From Neobacillus niacini (lineage in GTDB: Bacteria > Bacillota > Bacilli > Bacillales > Cytobacillaceae), in contig NZ_JACWFG010000011.1 in assembly GCF_019749295.1 (NCBI RefSeq), positions 62,001 to 126,000 of the forward strand: a stretch of DNA of 64,000 nucleotides, written 5' to 3'. Of this stretch, positions 26,201-36,004 are shown in pieces. Numbering within the stretch: the first letter of the stretch is position 1; each line of letters opens with the position of its first letter. The notes beneath the pieces were generated by a model. It saw only the letters and a list, made by a program, of their open reading frames with translations, had not been told where the DNA came from and made no database searches. Made by a program: the position numbers and the translations under genes.

Positions 26201-27725
26201 TCCAGATCCTTATGTATTGAAGGTGGAGGATACGTATTATATTGCTGTTTCTTCCTTTGAATGGCTGCCAGGCGTTCGTATGTATCAATCAAAAGATTTA
26301 GTGAATTGGGAACATGAAACCGATCTATTAACAAATCAAGTGGATCTACGCGGTAATCCACAAAACGGAAGTATTTGGGCACCTCAAATTAGTTATGCAG
26401 ACGGTTTATTTTATCTTGTCTACACCGATGTAAAGAGTACAAAACGCCCCTTTAAAGACAGCCATAATTATTTAATTTCAGCACCAAGTATCAATGGACC
26501 ATGGTCAACACCCGTGTACTTAAATAGCAGCGGTTTTGATCCATCTTTATTCCATGATCGGGACGGACGAAAGTGGCTTCTAAATGAAATTTGGGATTAT
26601 CGTATTGAAACAGGCAATAAATCAGTCGGGGTTGTCCTTCAAGAATATGATCTAGAAAAACAAAGTTTAGCGGGACCTGTCTATAAAATTTTTGACGGTA
26701 CAGAATTGGCAAAAACAGAAGCCCCGCATATTTATCGTCATAATGATTATTACTATTTAATTACCGCAGAAGGTGGAACAGGTTCTGGTCATTCCGTTAC
26801 GGTTTGTCGTGCCAAAGAGATTACCGGACCATATGAATTGGATCCTCAATACCCCCTGTTAACAGCTAGTGATAAACCTGAATCACCTTTACAATGTTCA
26901 GGTCATGGCAGTATTGTTCAAACTCCAATGGGCAACTGGTATATGGTCTATTTATGTACTCGCCCATTGCTTGGAAAAGCAGCGATTTTAGGACGTGAAA
27001 CCGCAATTCAAGAGGTTTATTGGACAGAAGATGGCTGGCTGCGACTAGTAGATGGCGGCAATGGACCATTAGTAGAAACAGAAATTGTTACGGCAGATCC
27101 ACTTGTACAAAGAAAAAATACTAACTTTAGAGATGATTTTACGGATGTTCTCGACAAAGAGTGGAATAGCCTGCGTATTTTAGCGGATGACTCTTGGTGT
27201 GATTTAGCTAGTCGAGAAGGGTATTTACGTTTAATCTCTGGTGATTCCATTCAATCCTTATTTGAACATCATATATTGGCTATTCGCCAAAAGGATTTCA
27301 AGTTTCATGCATCCACGAAAATAGATTATACCCCAAAAACCTATAATCAAATGGCAGGTTTACTGCTGTACTTGAATGATAGTAATTACCTTTATTCCTA
27401 CCTGACTTATGATGAGAAAAATGGTCGTGTCCTTCGATTGATGAAGTGCTGTGATGGTGAATTTACTTTATCTCCGGACATCATTCCAACAGAAGATGGC
27501 GAAGTAGAGTTAAAGATTGAAGTCAATGGACCAGTTGGAAGTTTTTATTATAGCATGGGTGACAAAACTCATTGGCAAGAACTTGGAGAACCTCAAGAAT
27601 TGTTATTTTTAGCGGGAGGATTCACAGGTAACTTCGTAGGAATTGCTGTTCATGATATGGATAGGAAAGCTGGATCGTATGCTGATTTTGATTTCTTTGA
27701 CTATCGTGGACTAGATTCACTGTAA
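26157..27725 (+). CDS. GH43 family glycosidase (beta-xylosidase / alpha-L-arabinofuranosidase type)
   Basis: This 522-residue enzyme has a five-bladed propeller domain with the GH43 catalytic trio: Asp17 in FNPDP (base), Asp128 in GFDPSLFHD (pKa modulator) and Glu188 in TEAPH (acid). A C-terminal beta-sandwich of about 200 residues follows, as in the XynB-type subfamilies. There is no signal peptide. In a pectin cluster it may remove arabinose or xylose from RG-I or xylogalacturonan side chains. The ATG at 26157 is preferred over a GTG nine bases earlier, which lacks an RBS. Confidence 0.9.
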   Translation: MYRTKIVNPILPGFNPDPYVLKVEDTYYIAVSSFEWLPGVRMYQSKDLVNWEHETDLLTNQVDLRGNPQNGSIWAPQISYADGLFYLVYTDVKSTKRPFKDSHNYLISAPSINGPWSTPVYLNSSGFDPSLFHDRDGRKWLLNEIWDYRIETGNKSVGVVLQEYDLEKQSLAGPVYKIFDGTELAKTEAPHIYRHNDYYYLITAEGGTGSGHSVTVCRAKEITGPYELDPQYPLLTASDKPESPLQCSGHGSIVQTPMGNWYMVYLCTRPLLGKAAILGRETAIQEVYWTEDGWLRLVDGGNGPLVETEIVTADPLVQRKNTNFRDDFTDVLDKEWNSLRILADDSWCDLASREGYLRLISGDSIQSLFEHHILAIRQKDFKFHASTKIDYTPKTYNQMAGLLLYLNDSNYLYSYLTYDEKNGRVLRLMKCCDGEFTLSPDIIPTEDGEVELKIEVNGPVGSFYYSMGDKTHWQELGEPQELLFLAGGFTGNFVGIAVHDMDRKAGSYADFDFFDYRGLDSL

Positions 27726-27773
27726 CAATCAGAAAAAGCACTCGAAATTATTTTCATAGGAGATGATTAAATC

Positions 27774-30212
27774 TTGAAAAAACCGTCATTAAAAGGGAAG
27801 AAAATCCAAGCTTCGATCATTACTGCGGCATTAGCTATATCAAGTTTAATAATAGTACCAGATAGTAACGTGAATGCCATAACTGAAGTTAAAAATATTG
27901 ATAAAGTGCTTGCATTTCCTGGCGCAGAAGGTGGGGGACGTTATACTTCCGGTGGGAGATTTGGGGATGTCTATATCGTAAATACTCTTGAAGACTATGG
28001 AACTGGAGAAAAGGCAATTCCAGGATCTTTACGTGATGCCTTAAGTAAGGACAATCGTTTTATCGTCTTTAACATTTCTGGAGCAATTAATCTAAAAGAA
28101 CCATTATCTCTACGAAAACGAAAGAATATAACGATTGCCGGACAAACGGCACCAGGGGATGGAATTACTCTAACTGGATACGAAACCAATATCAGTGATT
28201 CTGAGAATGTTATTATTCGATACCTTCGCTTCCGTCCAGGAGCTGAAAATGTCCATAGCGGTGATTCCATGGACGCCATTTGGGGTAGAAGTATGAAGAA
28301 TGTCATGATAGATCATATATCAACAAGCTGGTCGACTGATGAAACAATGTCCTTATATCGGGCGGAAAATATGACTGTGCAGTGGTCAATTGTAGCAGAA
28401 AGTTTAGCGATGAGCGGTCATACGAAAGGCCGCCATGGGTATGGCGGCATTTGGGGTGGAGTCAACACTACCTATCATCACAATCTAGTAGCTAATCATA
28501 CTTCTCGAAACCCTCGTTTAGGCGGTGGTACTGCCGAGGCAGATGACAACAATCATATTGGCTTATTTGATATCAGAAATAATGTAATATATAACTGGGG
28601 TTTTAACACTGCATACGGTGGCGGCAGAGCCTATGCGAATTATATGAATAATTATATGAAGCCAGGATTAGGCACACGTACCAGTGTAGAATCACGGGTG
28701 ATGGACGCTGGGGAGAAAGACAAACCAGGTAAATTTTACATTAATGGAAATGTACTAGAAGGAAATTCTGAAGTATCCAACGATAATTCAAAAGGTATTT
28801 ATGTTTCTGAAGGTGCTTCCCCATCTACAGAAATAGTAGATGAAGAGTTTAAGATGGATGGTACATCCATGGAGGCACTAAGAACTACTTCTGCTGAGGA
28901 AGCATATCATGAGGTATTAGCAAAAGCGGGAGCAACCTATCCAAAACGAGATGCCTTGGATGCTAGAATTATAAATGAAGTGAAGAATAATCAAGGTAGA
29001 TTCGTTAATCGCCATGAAGAAGTAGGGGGACTCCCATACACAGCTGTAATTACTCGATCAGAAGATTTTGATAAAGATCATGATGGAATAGCGGACGACT
29101 GGGAGATGAAGAATGGATTAGATCCGAGTAATGCTGATGATAGCAGTGAAATATCAGCAAATCATAGCGGATATACAAATATAGAAACCTACGTGAATTC
29201 ATTGGCAGATATAGAATATACACCAAATAACCCAGAAATATCATTGAAAACCCCTGCAAATAATCAGATTTATAAAACAAGTGATCAAATTACGATTGAA
29301 GCGGATGTAAAAGGAAAGACAGACATTGAAAAAGTAGAATTTTACAATGGAGATAAAATTATTGGAACGGTTACAAAGGAACCGTTTAGGATGAGTACCA
29401 ATTTACCAGATGGTACCTATTATTTATCTGCAAAAGTAACAGATAAATCGGGTCTACAAACACAGGCAACTGCTTCTGTTATTCATATCAATAGCGAAAC
29501 TAATTTAAAACAATGGAAATCAAAGGATATTGGAACTCCAAATATTCCAGGTCATGCATCATTAGCTAATGATGTTATGACTGTTAAAGGTTCTGGAAAA
29601 TTAATAGAGAATAATGATAACTTCCATTTTACTTACCGTAATTTGGCAGGAGATGGAGAATTGATTGCAAAAGTAGAGACCATGACACCTGTGGATCATC
29701 ATGCTTTTGCAGGGTTAATGATCCGTGAGAGTCTTGAAGAAGATGCGAAAAGTGTTGCTTTGGGTCTTTCTTATACAAAATCTTATTCTTGGAAGGAAAA
29801 TGGAACAACATACTATCGGAATCCATGGTCTGCATATTTAGCCGCCCGTTATGAACAAGGTGGAAATATGGACGAATTAGGTGAAAACCTTGATTCTCCT
29901 GAAAATGCATTAGCATCGGGAGTAGCGTTACTAAACGATATACCTTTTAAAGATAAAGACAAACCACTGGGTTATTTTCTTAAACTGAAACGAACAGGTA
30001 ATGTTTTTAGAGCTGAAGGGTCTGTTGATGGAGTCAGTTGGACTTTAATAGGAGAACGCGAGATTGAGATGGATAAAAAGGTATTTATTGGAATAGCTGT
30101 TGATGGAAACAAAGTTGAGAATCAATTAAACAATCTAAATACCGCTGCCTTTTCTCATATACAATTAAACAAAGCTAAAAACCAATTTAACGTTCCATCC
30201 GTATCAAAATGA
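27774..30212 (+). CDS. Secreted multidomain pectate lyase (PL1)
   Basis: This 812-residue protein starts with a Sec signal peptide (about 1-35, ending SNVNA). A PL1-type beta-helix follows, from FPGAEGGGRYTSGGR near 50 to about 425, with the conserved IDHISTSWSTDE motif near 178 and HHN...SRNPR near 234-246 (catalytic Arg region). Next come a calcium-binding DKDHDGIADDWE segment near 430, an Ig-like domain (about 475-565) and a C-terminal concanavalin/DUF1349-like module that may bind carbohydrate. It is the only clearly secreted depolymerase in the window and so supplies substrate to the ABC importer. It starts with TTG at 27774, 7 nt after AGGAGATGA. Confidence 0.9.
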   Translation: MKKPSLKGKKIQASIITAALAISSLIIVPDSNVNAITEVKNIDKVLAFPGAEGGGRYTSGGRFGDVYIVNTLEDYGTGEKAIPGSLRDALSKDNRFIVFNISGAINLKEPLSLRKRKNITIAGQTAPGDGITLTGYETNISDSENVIIRYLRFRPGAENVHSGDSMDAIWGRSMKNVMIDHISTSWSTDETMSLYRAENMTVQWSIVAESLAMSGHTKGRHGYGGIWGGVNTTYHHNLVANHTSRNPRLGGGTAEADDNNHIGLFDIRNNVIYNWGFNTAYGGGRAYANYMNNYMKPGLGTRTSVESRVMDAGEKDKPGKFYINGNVLEGNSEVSNDNSKGIYVSEGASPSTEIVDEEFKMDGTSMEALRTTSAEEAYHEVLAKAGATYPKRDALDARIINEVKNNQGRFVNRHEEVGGLPYTAVITRSEDFDKDHDGIADDWEMKNGLDPSNADDSSEISANHSGYTNIETYVNSLADIEYTPNNPEISLKTPANNQIYKTSDQITIEADVKGKTDIEKVEFYNGDKIIGTVTKEPFRMSTNLPDGTYYLSAKVTDKSGLQTQATASVIHINSETNLKQWKSKDIGTPNIPGHASLANDVMTVKGSGKLIENNDNFHFTYRNLAGDGELIAKVETMTPVDHHAFAGLMIRESLEEDAKSVALGLSYTKSYSWKENGTTYYRNPWSAYLAARYEQGGNMDELGENLDSPENALASGVALLNDIPFKDKDKPLGYFLKLKRTGNVFRAEGSVDGVSWTLIGEREIEMDKKVFIGIAVDGNKVENQLNNLNTAAFSHIQLNKAKNQFNVPSVSK

Positions 30213-30253
30213 AATAGTAACTAAATGGCTTTTTGCCAATTATGATTTTTTTC

Positions 30254-30289
30254 AGCCGTACAGTGATTAGCTCACTAGTACGGCTTTTG
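30254..30289 (+). terminator. Terminator after the pectate lyase gene
   Basis: AGCCGTAC...GTACGGCT stem with inner GTGA/TCAC pairing, then TTTTG. It ends the pectin operon. Confidence 0.75.
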
Positions 30290-30382
30290 TTATTTAATCA
30301 GAAATATCAATTGTCACAAAATTAGCAGAATTAAGCCTTAAGCTTTTGTGACATTGAATTACATGGGTAAGTTTTATCCCTC

Positions 30383-30404
30383 GTGAACAAAATGAACAAA
30401 ATGG
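30383..30404 (+). promoter_or_regulatory. Direct-repeat element shared by the tctC and CitMHS promoters (copy 1)
   Basis: TGAACAAAATGAACAAAAT is a direct repeat of GAACAAAAT. Nearly the same element is present at 38388-38409 before the CitMHS gene. Each copy precedes a cre box by 28-66 bp. It is the best candidate for a CitT-type response-regulator site. Confidence 0.55.
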
Positions 30405-30469
30405 TTAATAAGTTTTTAATGCTGTTTAAATGTATAATCTATTAAAAATTCAAAAGTTTTGTAAAATTA

Positions 30470-30483
30470 AGAAAACGTTTACA
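30470..30483 (+). promoter_or_regulatory. Candidate cre box before tctC
   Basis: AGAAAACGTTTACA matches TGWNANCGNTNWCA except for the first base. It ends at the tctC RBS, so CcpA bound here would block elongation. Confidence 0.5.
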
Positions 30484-30496
30484 AGGGGGAAATGAA

Positions 30497-31528
30497 ATGT
30501 TTTCTATTAAAAAAATCTCAGCAGTAATGTTTGCTGGAGCATTGGCACTAAGCCTTGGTGCTTGCAGCAGCAGTAATGAAACAGCAAGCCCAGGTAAGAA
30601 AGAAGAAACTACTGGCTATCCTGCGAAAGCGATTACAGTTGTCGCACCTTCAGGGGCTGGGGGCGGCTGGGATTTAACTGCTCGTTCGTTTACAAAAGTG
30701 CTGGGTGAAACGAAGATAGTCGATCAGCCATTGACAGTTGAGAATAAGCCTGGTGGCGGCGGTGCTGTCTTCATGGCTGAATATGCTACCCAGCAAGTTG
30801 AAAATAATGACATGCTCTTTGTCAATTCACCACCGATTGTTATTAACAATCTGAAAAAAGAAGGGAATAGTCCATACGGGTACAAAAATACAACCCCATT
30901 GGCACAGCTGACAAAAGATTTCGGGGCAATTGTTGTAAAAGCAGATTCCAAATTTACAGACTTAAAATCAGTTTTGGAAGAGGTAAAGAAAGATCCTAGT
31001 AAACTAACATTTGCAGGTGGTTCTGCACCAGGTTCTATGGACCATTTAATCTCCATTCTCCCGGCTTATAAATATGGAGTGGATCCAACAAAAGTGAAAT
31101 ACGTTTCCTATGATGGCGGCGGTGAAGCAATAACTGCACTACTTGGAGGTAATGCTGATGTAATTGGTACCGATGCCTCAAGTGTTAAAGAATTTTTAAA
31201 GGCGGGTAAGGTGCGGGTGTTAGCAATTACCTCAGACGAACGATTAGCAGGTGATTTTAAAGATGTGCCGACTGCAATAGAACAGGGTGTCGATGCAGAG
31301 TTTACAATTTGGCGCGGAGTTTTCGGTCCGGAAAAGATGTCTAAAGAAGCAAAACAATATTGGGAACAAGCCATTGATAAGCTGGTTAATTCTCCTGAAT
31401 GGAAAAAAGAAGTTGAGACACAAGGCTGGGAATTAGAATATAAAAACAGCTCTGATTTCCAAAAGTTTTTAGAGGAGCAAGAAACCCAAGTCCAGCAATT
31501 ATTAACAGCATTAGGAATGCAAAAGTAA
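30497..31528 (+). CDS. tctC: Tripartite tricarboxylate transporter substrate-binding lipoprotein
   Basis: This 343-residue protein has a lipoprotein signal (lipobox LSLGAC, Cys near 23) and the Bug/TctC fold: YPAKAITVVAPSGAGGGWDLTAR, GGAVFMAEY and a C-terminal EQETQVQQLL. It binds a carboxylate, probably citrate or another tricarboxylate, outside the membrane and hands it to TctBA. AAGGGGG precedes the ATG. Upstream lie the shared direct-repeat element and a cre box. A hairpin between tctC and tctB probably sets a high binding-protein ratio. Confidence 0.92.
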   Translation: MFSIKKISAVMFAGALALSLGACSSSNETASPGKKEETTGYPAKAITVVAPSGAGGGWDLTARSFTKVLGETKIVDQPLTVENKPGGGGAVFMAEYATQQVENNDMLFVNSPPIVINNLKKEGNSPYGYKNTTPLAQLTKDFGAIVVKADSKFTDLKSVLEEVKKDPSKLTFAGGSAPGSMDHLISILPAYKYGVDPTKVKYVSYDGGGEAITALLGGNADVIGTDASSVKEFLKAGKVRVLAITSDERLAGDFKDVPTAIEQGVDAEFTIWRGVFGPEKMSKEAKQYWEQAIDKLVNSPEWKKEVETQGWELEYKNSSDFQKFLEEQETQVQQLLTALGMQK

Positions 31529-31535
31529 AAAAGAA

Positions 31536-31561
31536 GGGAAGGAGTTAACTTTCTCCTTCCC
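31536..31561 (+). other. Intercistronic hairpin between tctC and tctB
   Basis: GGGAAGGAG pairs with CTCCTTCCC across an 8-nt loop, with only a weak T tract after it. It is likely a partial terminator or mRNA stabiliser that makes tctC more abundant than tctBA. Confidence 0.55.
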
Positions 31562-31587
31562 CTTGGTTTATTGAAGGAGGATTAGGA

Positions 31588-32040
31588 ATGGCATTAAAGT
31601 TCGATTACATTGCATCAGTATTGTTTCTCGCTGTAGGTGTACTTTTCATTGTTGGAAGTAAGAATCTTGAGAGTTCTTCTTATGGAAGTGCAGTTGGACC
31701 TGATATATTTCCACTCATTCTTGGAAGCGCACTTGTCTTATTAAGTATTCGTTTATTTTATGAAACATTTATTACGAAGAATCACTATGGAACGAAAGAA
31801 AAATTACAGTACAAGCCTTTCATAATCATTTTTACGACAACTTTGCTCTATATCTTAACGTTGGAAACAATCGGGTATGTCATTACTACCTTTCTATTTT
31901 TATTCGTTTGCTTTCAAACGATGCAACGTTCAAAAGTGATTCTTTCCCTTATCATATCTGCTTGTTTTTCAGGACTTGTATATTTTTTATATGTTGATGT
32001 ATTAAAAGGTACACTGCCAGGCTGGCCAATCTGGTTTTAA
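31588..32040 (+). CDS. tctB: Tripartite tricarboxylate transporter small membrane subunit
   Basis: This 150-residue protein has four predicted membrane segments. The TctB motif GPDIFPLILG is near residues 38-50. It forms the membrane complex with TctA. GAAGGAGGAT precedes the ATG. It sits between tctC and tctA in the normal order. Confidence 0.88.
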   Translation: MALKFDYIASVLFLAVGVLFIVGSKNLESSSYGSAVGPDIFPLILGSALVLLSIRLFYETFITKNHYGTKEKLQYKPFIIIFTTTLLYILTLETIGYVITTFLFLFVCFQTMQRSKVILSLIISACFSGLVYFLYVDVLKGTLPGWPIWF

Positions 32041-32077
32041 TAGTCAACTAGAAAACTTTACGATAGGAGATTGAAGC

Positions 32078-33604
32078 ATGAGTACAATCGAATACTTGAT
32101 TCAAGGATTGGGAACAGCACTTATTTGGTATAATATCTTATTTGCTTTCGTTGGAGTATTGATTGGGACCGCTGTTGGTGTGTTACCAGGGATTGGACCA
32201 ATGAGTGGTGTAGCCCTTCTTATTCCTGTAACGGCATCTATCACTGGCGGACTTCCGCCAGAACAAGCTGCGACGAGCGCAATTATTCTGCTTGCTGGAG
32301 TCTATTATGGAGCGATGTATGGAGGTTCGACGACTTCCATTCTATTAAATACACCAGGGGAATCCTCCTCTGTTGTGACGACATTAGATGGTTACCAGAT
32401 GGCAAAGAAGGGAAGAGCGGGAAGTGCATTGTCCATAGCGGCAATTGGTTCTTTTGTGGCTGGGATTGTTACCCTTGTAGCCCTGATTTTATTAGCGAAA
32501 CCTCTTTCAGCTGTAGCGATTAAATTTGGACCAGCCGAGTATTTTTCTTTAATGCTGTTAGGGCTGGGAGCTGTCAGTGGACTGGCTGGCAAATCGGTAA
32601 CGAAAGCATTAATCATGACGGTTTGTGGGTTATTACTTGGAACGATTGGAATTGACAGTGTATCAGGTATTGCGAGATTTACCTTTGATGTCCCATGGCT
32701 TTATCAGGGAATTGAGTTTTTAACGATTGCGGTAGGGTTGTTTGCACTCGGAGAAGTGTTTAAGACCATTTTGGAAAAAGATGAGGAAGAAGCTGAAATT
32801 GCAAAGATAAATAATTTACTACCATCAAAAGAAGAGTTAAAAGAATCAGCAGGTCCCATTACCCGCGGCTCGCTATTAGGTTTTTTCGTAGGAATTTTAC
32901 CTGGTGCCGGGGCAACGCTTGCTTCCTTCTTTTCCTATATTCTTGAAAAAAAGATTTCTAAGACGCCTTCAAAGTTTGGAACGGGAACCATTGCTGGGGT
33001 TGCAGCACCAGAATCGGCAAATAATGCTGCATCAGGCGGGGCTATGATTCCATTATTAACATTAGGAATACCAGGTTCAGGTACAACGGCCATTCTAATG
33101 GGAGCATTAATGATGTATAATGTACAGCCAGGACCGTTATTATTTGAGGACCATCCTCAAGTGGCATGGGGACTTATTGCCAGCATGTTTATCGGGAATA
33201 TTATGCTTTTAATATTAAATCTTCCACTTGTCAAAGTGTTTGCCAAAATTATTCAAACACCAAAACAATTCTTGATTCCTATGATAATTGCAATCTCCAT
33301 TTTTGGTGTTTATGCGGTCCAAGTATCAACTTACGACCTTTTACTTTTATTGGGATGTGGAATTCTTGGATATTTCTTAAGCAAGAACGATTATCCAATC
33401 GCCCCTCTCGTACTTGGATTGGTGTTAGGTCCCATGGTAGAGAATAATTTACGAAGAGCTTTAACGATTTCGAATGGAGATTTCAGTATATTCGTTACAC
33501 GACCAATTTCTCTTGTTTTTCTTCTCATTACTCTCCTATGGCTGATCATTCCGTTCATGATGAAAAGAAGAGGGAAGGATGTAATTATCAATATCGAAGG
33601 ATAA
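32078..33604 (+). CDS. tctA: Tripartite tricarboxylate transporter large membrane subunit
   Basis: This 508-residue protein has about 12 membrane segments. It carries the duplicated TctA signature: VGVLPGIGPMSGVALLIP and GILPGAGATLASFFSY in the two halves, plus YGGSTTSILLNTPGE and GIPGSGTTAILMGAL. It is the transport channel, driven by an ion gradient. A terminator follows, and then the first two-component system. Confidence 0.93.
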   Translation: MSTIEYLIQGLGTALIWYNILFAFVGVLIGTAVGVLPGIGPMSGVALLIPVTASITGGLPPEQAATSAIILLAGVYYGAMYGGSTTSILLNTPGESSSVVTTLDGYQMAKKGRAGSALSIAAIGSFVAGIVTLVALILLAKPLSAVAIKFGPAEYFSLMLLGLGAVSGLAGKSVTKALIMTVCGLLLGTIGIDSVSGIARFTFDVPWLYQGIEFLTIAVGLFALGEVFKTILEKDEEEAEIAKINNLLPSKEELKESAGPITRGSLLGFFVGILPGAGATLASFFSYILEKKISKTPSKFGTGTIAGVAAPESANNAASGGAMIPLLTLGIPGSGTTAILMGALMMYNVQPGPLLFEDHPQVAWGLIASMFIGNIMLLILNLPLVKVFAKIIQTPKQFLIPMIIAISIFGVYAVQVSTYDLLLLLGCGILGYFLSKNDYPIAPLVLGLVLGPMVENNLRRALTISNGDFSIFVTRPISLVFLLITLLWLIIPFMMKRRGKDVIINIEG

Positions 33605-33620
33605 TTTTTATAATAATGCG

Positions 33621-33648
33621 AAAACTCCTTTATTTAAGGAGTTTTTTT
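33621..33648 (+). terminator. Terminator after tctA
   Basis: AAAACTCCTT / AAGGAGTTTTTTT stem with a short loop and a T run. Confidence 0.8.
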
Positions 33649-33673
33649 ACTATAATATGAATGAGGTGATTGC

Positions 33674-35299
33674 GTGCGTTTACATTCGAAATTAATGCTA
33701 GTCATTCTTCTTCTAATTATCTCGATTGGAGTTATTTTTGAGGTTACTTTTAAAAATATAATGGAGACCAATCTTAAACATGAAATAGGTACCAAAGCCT
33801 TATCTGTAGCTCAATCGATTGCAAATATGCCAGATATTAAGGAAGCCTTTCAAGCAGAAAATCCAGCCGCTGTTATCCAGCCGGTCGCAGAAAGCATTCG
33901 GAAACAGGTTGGGGCAGAATTTATTGTTATTGGGAATACGAATGAAACCAGATACTCCCATCCCAATCCGAAACGTTTAGGACAAAAAATGGTTGGGGGA
34001 GATAATGGACTTGTTTTTAAAGGAGAATCTGTTATATCAGAATCTATTGGGACTCTTGGTCCGTCTCTTAGGGGGAAAGCACCAATCTTTCAACAGGGAG
34101 AAGTAATTGGCGTGGTTTCTGTCGGTTATCTTCAAACGGATATTGAAAAGGAAGTTTCAAAAATCCAGAAAAAAATCTTTTTTACTACGTTCCTTATTTT
34201 AATTGGTGGATTACTAGCTGCCTCACTCATTTCTTTAAATATAAAAAAAGCGTTGTTTGGATTAGAACCGAAAGAAATCGCCTGGATGTACCAAGAGAAA
34301 CATGCGATATTAGAGTCTATTCATGAAGGAATCATTGCGATTGATACTGATGGGCGAATCACCGTAGTGAATGAAACAGCTCATAAAATTTTAGGTGTGC
34401 CAAATGAGACGCTGCTCCGTGGAAAACGAATTGAAGAGGTCATAGAAAATACGAAACTACTTGAAGTGGTTCGAAGTGGGAAGGCGGAATATGATAAGGA
34501 AATTATCATATTCGGAGATGTATTTTTGGCAAACCGGATTCCGATTTTTAATAAGAAAGGTGATGTGATTGGGGCAGTAGCGAGTTTACGAAATAAGTCG
34601 GAGCTGGCCCAGTTACTGCAGGAATTATCCCATGTAAAAGCCTACGCAGAAGGTTTGCGAGCTCAAACCCATGAATACTCCAACCGTCTATATACCCTTT
34701 TAGGCTTGATTCAGCTTGGATCTTATAAAGAAGCTATTGATTTCATCTCAAAGGAAGTGGATGTTACCCAAGGATTCATTCAATTTTTAATGAAGGAAAT
34801 ACCGGATTCCATTATTGCTGGATTTATATTAGGGAAGGTAAGTCTAGCCAGTGAATTGAAAGTGAATTTTTCAATAGATAGAGAGAGCAGCTTTAAAGAT
34901 ATTCCACATGAAATTAGCAGAGATTCATTAGTAACTATAATTGGCAACCTTGTCAATAATGCTTTTGAAGCTGTAAAAGAAAATAAGAATGGAGAAAAAG
35001 AAGTATCTCTATTTTTCACCGACCTTGGTAAAGAGTTAATTATTGAAGTAGAGGATAATGGAAAAGGAATCGATAGCCATGATAACGGCCAGATTTTTAA
35101 AGAAGGCTTCAGCACAAAGGACAGGAACAGCAATGCTGGCATTGGACTGAGTCTCGTTCAAAATGCAATTAATAGTTTAGGTGGATATGTCACGTTTTCA
35201 TCTGAAGTGGGAGAAGGAACGATTTTCACTGTGGCGATTCCAAAGAGCATGGGGGATGTGAAGGATGGGGAACAGGAACATCGAATTGTTAATTATTGA
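33674..35299 (+). CDS. Sensor histidine kinase 1, CitA/CitS family
   Basis: This 541-residue kinase has one membrane segment near 5-27 and an extracellular PAS-like CitA sensor domain to about 170 (GAEFIVIGN, RYSHPNP, SLGPSLRGKAPIF-type motifs). A second membrane segment (FLILIGGLLAASLISL) and a cytoplasmic PAS domain follow. The phosphoacceptor His333 is in RAQTHEYSN, with the ATPase boxes GNLVNNAFEAV, DNGKGI and GIGLSLV. It should sense external citrate or a related acid. It starts with GTG at 33674 and overlaps its response regulator by 35 bp. It is a homologue of the second kinase at 36005. Confidence 0.9.
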   Translation: MRLHSKLMLVILLLIISIGVIFEVTFKNIMETNLKHEIGTKALSVAQSIANMPDIKEAFQAENPAAVIQPVAESIRKQVGAEFIVIGNTNETRYSHPNPKRLGQKMVGGDNGLVFKGESVISESIGTLGPSLRGKAPIFQQGEVIGVVSVGYLQTDIEKEVSKIQKKIFFTTFLILIGGLLAASLISLNIKKALFGLEPKEIAWMYQEKHAILESIHEGIIAIDTDGRITVVNETAHKILGVPNETLLRGKRIEEVIENTKLLEVVRSGKAEYDKEIIIFGDVFLANRIPIFNKKGDVIGAVASLRNKSELAQLLQELSHVKAYAEGLRAQTHEYSNRLYTLLGLIQLGSYKEAIDFISKEVDVTQGFIQFLMKEIPDSIIAGFILGKVSLASELKVNFSIDRESSFKDIPHEISRDSLVTIIGNLVNNAFEAVKENKNGEKEVSLFFTDLGKELIIEVEDNGKGIDSHDNGQIFKEGFSTKDRNSNAGIGLSLVQNAINSLGGYVTFSSEVGEGTIFTVAIPKSMGDVKDGEQEHRIVNY

Positions 35300-35984
35300 G
35301 GATGACTTGAGGATAGCAGAAATCCAAAAACGTTACATAGAACAGATTGAAGGCTTTCAAACAGTAGGAATTGCTGCAAGTTATCTTGAGGCTAGAACCT
35401 TAATTGATATTTTGGAACCGGATTTACTTTTACTGGATGTATATTTTCCAGACATGAATGGGCTTGACTTACTGAAGGAAACAAAACAGCAAACCAAACA
35501 AATGGATGTTATTATGATTACAGCAACAAAAGAAATCAATCAAGTCCAAGAGGCTATTAGTATAGGAGTATTCGATTATATTATCAAACCGGTCGTTTTT
35601 GACCGCTTTAAACAATCGTTACTGAGATATAAGGATTATCACACAAAGTTATTAGAATTAGGGAAAGAAAATACTCATGTGACACAGCAGCAGGTAGACA
35701 AGCTGTTACGAAAAGAAATCGATGCTGCAAGTAACGAAAAGTCCTACCTCCCAAAAGGAATCGACCCACTAACACTTGAAAAAGTGATGGAGGTTCTCGG
35801 TAAGGTTGAATATGGACTAACAGCAGAGAGTGTTGCGAAAGAAATAGGTGTAAGCAGAACCACCGCAAGACGGTACCTTGAACATTTAGTATCTAATGAA
35901 AGTATTGAAGCAGATTTATCATACGGAACAGTAGGTCGGCCAGAACGAGTATATATCGTTTCAGGCAAAGCAACTAAGATTTAA
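35265..35984 (+). CDS. Response regulator 1, CitT/DcuR family
   Basis: This 239-residue protein has a receiver domain (IIEDDLRIAEI at the start, phosphoacceptor Asp58 in LLDVYFPDMNG, Lys in IIKPV). The C-terminal DNA-binding domain is of the CitT type (SVAKEIGVSRTTARRYLEHL, ending YGTVGRPERVY). It is the partner of kinase 1. The ATG at 35265 lies within the kinase gene; AAGG directly before it is not an ideal RBS, and a TTG seven codons later is an alternative. Confidence 0.9.
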   Translation: MGNRNIELLIIEDDLRIAEIQKRYIEQIEGFQTVGIAASYLEARTLIDILEPDLLLLDVYFPDMNGLDLLKETKQQTKQMDVIMITATKEINQVQEAISIGVFDYIIKPVVFDRFKQSLLRYKDYHTKLLELGKENTHVTQQQVDKLLRKEIDAASNEKSYLPKGIDPLTLEKVMEVLGKVEYGLTAESVAKEIGVSRTTARRYLEHLVSNESIEADLSYGTVGRPERVYIVSGKATKI

Positions 35985-36004
35985 TATAATAGGAGGTTTT
36001 CTGC

